Source: Aquilaria yunnanensis (lineage: Eukaryota; Streptophyta; Magnoliopsida; Malvales; Thymelaeaceae). From it: a stretch of DNA of 64,000 nt. The translations under genes were made by a program, and so were the position numbers. This document shows positions 61,231 to 64,000 of this stretch, piece by piece (positions within the stretch are counted from its first letter, which is position 1; each line of letters begins with the position of its first letter). The stretch is from contig CM077593.1 in the NCBI GenBank assembly GCA_039654915.1, forward strand, positions 42,192,501-42,256,500. Reading direction: 5' to 3'. Under the pieces are notes generated by a model. That model was not told where the DNA came from. It saw only the letters and a program-made list of their open reading frames with translations, and ran no database searches.

Positions 61231-63640
61231 CTAAGAGTTCTCGACGTCCCGGGAGCCACCAGCCTCTGTGCTCTTTTCCACCACCTTCGGCGCCGGAATT
61301 ATGGAAGGCAGGTTCAGGTGCTCGATTTTTGACCAGGACCACCGAGGCCCCTCGGGAATGTTCAGAGCTTCCAAAAAAGAGAGGTCCAGACCTGGGAACC
61401 TCTGAAGGACTTGGTGCCGAGCAAGGCAGAACCCGTCCTAGAAGGCGACCTTGGTCATTTGGTCGGATTTGTCCTTCTCAACCTCAACGTCCTCGAGCTC
61501 GTCCTTCAAATCTACAACCTCCTTCTTCAGCGCCTTCATCCTCTTCTTCACGTCGGGCTCCTTCTTCAAAGACTTGACCTCGGCTTCAAGAGCGTTTTTC
61601 TCAGTCACCAACGACCGTATGAGATTGTCAGAATCTGACTTATCCTTGAGAAGGTCTTGGTTGGCAGCGAGCATCCCCGCCACCTGATCACCGAGGTCAG
61701 CAATCTTCTGGGAGGAGTCCTTCTCAAGGTCTTCCTTTTCCTTCCGGAACTCCTCCTGAAGGGCAGCAACTTCTTTCTTCGCCGCATCTGCCAGCTGCTG
61801 GTTCTTGGCGGTCAATTCCAAGCACGTGACTTTCGCTTTTTCTAAGGCCTCTAAGGCCAAAGCTCGGAACGCCGTCTGCCTGGCTACCTGAACTCGGAGA
61901 AAGCCGGCGTACCCCAGCAACTGCGAAAAGATGAACGCAAGGTCAGTAAGAGCCAAGCACTTAGGAAAAATTGAAGGGAAAAATGTGTGAAGAGCATACC
62001 TGAGCAGCATGCTCGGTAACTTTCACGGCGAGGGTGTCATCGCCCGGATGGGCCACCGTAATAGCCTTGAAGGAGGCCTCTGTAAGCACCCCATTCGAAA
62101 TCTGCTTCGCCATTTGAGGACAGTCCTCGGAGTACAAGTTCATGTCCTCCGTGATTGTCCAAAAAGGCTCTTTGGGTATCTTCCCTTGCGGGACTTTGGC
62201 ATCGCGAAGGGCCCGCATCTTCGCGTGTTCGGCCGCCCAGTTCGGTGTAAGCAACTCCCCAGCATGGCGAAAATGAGAAGTAGGTCAGAGACAAAGTAAA
62301 TTTCAGAAAAACAAAAGAGCCATACTTGTTCTGAAAACAACAAACCTGGCGGCACTTCGATCACGACGTCCTCGAAGTCCTGAGACTCCTCGGTCAAAAT
62401 CCCCTTGCCTTTCTTCCTGCGCCGCTCCTCGACAGAAGGAGCCTCTACCACGGCCTCCAGAAGGGCCTGCGGCGCGAAAGGGCTCTTGGGAGGGACGTCG
62501 GCAGAAGGAACCTCGGCAGCGGCAGGGACCTCGGCAGCGGCAGGGACCTCGGCAGCAGCCTCGGGCGGCGGAATCTTGGCTGCCCCAGGCTCCTCGGTAG
62601 CCTCCTCGGAAATTTCTTGCTGAGGAAGCTGGGCAGTTTTCTTTGCCCGTTTCGCCGAAGGACCAGCGCCAGTAGACTTCCGCCTTCGGGAAGCCACCTT
62701 CTTTGTCTGGTCACCCTTTTCCACCTGGTCAGAAAAAAGGGACTTGTAGAATGCAACAGTCCCGTCCCCCATCTCTGAAAAAGAAAAAGACATCAGCGTA
62801 AGTCCGAGGGAAAAACTGCAAGGGAGTAGAAGATAACTTACTTTCGAAAAGTGTTTCGAAAGAAACTTCCTCCCGAAGGAGCTGCACCAACCAGGAGTCC
62901 TTCCCAGCGATAGCAAGAGCTGGCATCTCGAGGTCAGTCTCATGCTCCTTGACCACCCCTAACTCCCGAAGGACCTATTCGGTCATCGAGCTCCAGTTAA
63001 TGGGGAAGGGGTACAGGGAGCGCGGAGCGACCTCGGGAGCCCAGTCGGAGACAGCGCGAATACGTCCGTCGAAGTCCTTGAACACGGGAGCCAACTCTGG
63101 AGTCAGCAGTATCCTCGGATCAACGACGTCCACATCCAGCCTTCCCCGAGCCCATTTGGTCGGAACATACGACCAGGCCTCATCTATCTTTAGGAAGAAG
63201 AATTTCTGTTGCCACCCTCGCCAACTGTCCTTAGTGGCAAAAGTGAACATGAATTTTTTGCTCCCGGATCCCCGAGGTAGCATGAAATAGAAGCCACCCT
63301 TCGGGACCACAAAGAGCTTGTAGTACTGCATGAAAATTACAAAATGGGGTTTTATCCCGAAGACACCACACATACAGAGGAAGGCGTTAAAATAGCAGTA
63401 CGAGTTCGGGTAAAGCTGATTCACAGCAATGCCATGAAATTGGCAGAACTCGCAAACCATCTTCAGGGGAGGATACCGAAGTCCGGCCTTCAGCTGGGCT
63501 CGGAAAACGGTAACCTCGTTACTATGGTTTGAAAAAGCATAGTGGTCAGATCGTGGCAGCTGGGTAATGGCGTAAGAGGGAAGAAAGAACTTCTTCTTCC
63601 ACCTCTCTAATTTTTTAGGGGTGGTGCAACAAGGATGAGA
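61231..63640 (-). pseudogene. E2 antisense ORF (gypsy-type transposon protein, coiled coil), spliced
   Basis: Function unknown; this is the antisense ORF of Tat-type elements. Exon 1 (about 63640-62842) matches the 'putative gypsy type transposon' domain: TVFRAQLKAGLRYPP, CEFCQFHGIAVNQLYPNSY, GVFGIKPHF and WRGWQQKFFFLK. It has a TAG near 62974. Exon 2 is 62774-62346 (RRRKSTGAGPSAKRAKK, then Ala/Pro/Glu repeats AAAEVP). Exon 3 is 62259-62000, and exon 4 runs from 61920 through a long coiled coil to the end at 61231. Introns are 62775-62841, 62260-62345 and 61921-61999. The acceptor of the second intron reads CTG where E1 has CAG. A TAG at 61438 replaces E1's CAG. An upstream TAG near 63650 and no clear ATG leave the start open. 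Confidence 0.8.
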
Positions 63641-63929
63641 TAAAAGAGGCTACCAGCTCTCAGGGATATGCATTTTGGACAGAAAAACGAGTTCGGAAAA
63701 AGGCAAGAAAACAACTTCCGGCAAAAACTCGAAAAAACAGAGGTATTAAAAGACTCTGGAAAGAAAAAACCCACCAAAAGACTTGCCAAAATCGGAGGTC
63801 GCCGTCGTAAAAGGTTTCCGGAAAAAGCTCTGTTAAAACAGCTCCACCGCACAAGCAAGAGAAAGCGCAGAGAAAAGGGCAAGCAGGGAAAGAGCAGAAG
63901 CAAAAGCAAAAGGGGCTTATGACGGAATA

Positions 63930-63944
63930 GGCCATTTATAGGCC
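63930..63944 (-). promoter_or_regulatory. Candidate promoter of the antisense ORF
   Basis: GGCCTATAAATGGCC, a TATA box with flanking palindromic GGCC, lies on the minus strand about 300 bases upstream of the first coding exon of the antisense ORF. It is followed by sequence that could be a leader. It suggests that the antisense ORF is transcribed from its own promoter and not from the LTR. This is an inference from position and sequence. Confidence 0.55.
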
Positions 63945-64000
63945 AAGGGTGGGTAACCGAAACGATGTCATAAGTGCCCTTTGAAGGCGAACCGTCGCCA

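Larger units (their letters stand above)
59587..64000 (+). mobile_element. E2: right part of a second Tat-type retrotransposon
   Basis: Opposite in orientation to E1 and of the same family. It enters in the pol spacer just before the integrase zinc finger (homology to E1 begins at about 59590), continues through integrase, the repeat zone and the whole antisense ORF, and runs out of the window before its 3' LTR. Its 5' LTR, gag, RT and both RNase H domains are not present. They would be expected on the far side of E1 but were lost together with E1's 3' end. Confidence 0.85.

Overview
This is nuclear DNA from a flowering plant with a large, repeat-rich genome. The evidence is GT-AG introns, a plant-type PSPG-box glycosyltransferase relic, a CC-NB-ARC resistance-gene fragment, TTTAGGG-like telomeric motifs, CACTA and Mutator-like elements, and Ty3/gypsy retroelements of the Tat type with an extra RNase H and an antisense third ORF. 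I cannot name the species. I found no intact host gene: every recognisable coding region is a transposon gene or a broken gene remnant.

Layout. 1-20 kb: decayed repeats, mainly a long LTR-like family (about 2.5 kb unit) with one copy nested inside another (2277-6898, interrupted at 3659-5764) and a further copy at 17419-19896. There is also an old inverted copy of a 1.4 kb LTR family (12815-14145) and a TTAGACACTCAACC-type minisatellite (about 15960-17160) split by a MITE. 20-23 kb: a matrix-metalloproteinase relic, a Mutator-type MITE and a nearly full-length UGT72-like glucosyltransferase pseudogene. 22.85-28.6 kb: about 125 units of a 20-21 bp satellite, AT-rich spacer, an 80 bp tandem repeat and scattered degenerate telomere-like blocks.

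29-38 kb (possibly to about 44.6 kb): a Mutator-like element of the Ulp1-carrying type. A spliced FAR1/MULE/SWIM transposase on + converges on a multi-exon Ulp1/C48 protease gene on -. Both are mutated, and a solo LTR sits inside the protease gene. A resistance-gene N-terminal fragment ends just past its P-loop at 41782-42231. 44.9-50.6 kb: two non-autonomous CACTA-like elements. One has its own TATA box and a CT-rich leader; the other is split by a second solo LTR nearly identical to the first.

51.5-64 kb: two Ty3/gypsy Tat-type elements in opposite orientation. E1 (minus; LTR at 58707-59586, gag, protease, RT, RNase H, extra RNase H, integrase, antisense ORF) is inserted in the pol of E2 (plus; integrase at 59587-60792, antisense ORF beyond). 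E1's 3' LTR and E2's 5' half are missing, probably by deletion at 51532. The shared 3 kb arms form a large inverted repeat around a 4.8 kb spacer. Premature stops in E1 and E2 fall at positions where the other copy has CGA or CAG, the pattern expected of methylated-cytosine decay. I see no clearly new functional system; the most interesting items are the composite MULE, the antisense ORF with its own promoter, and the inverted E1/E2 pair.
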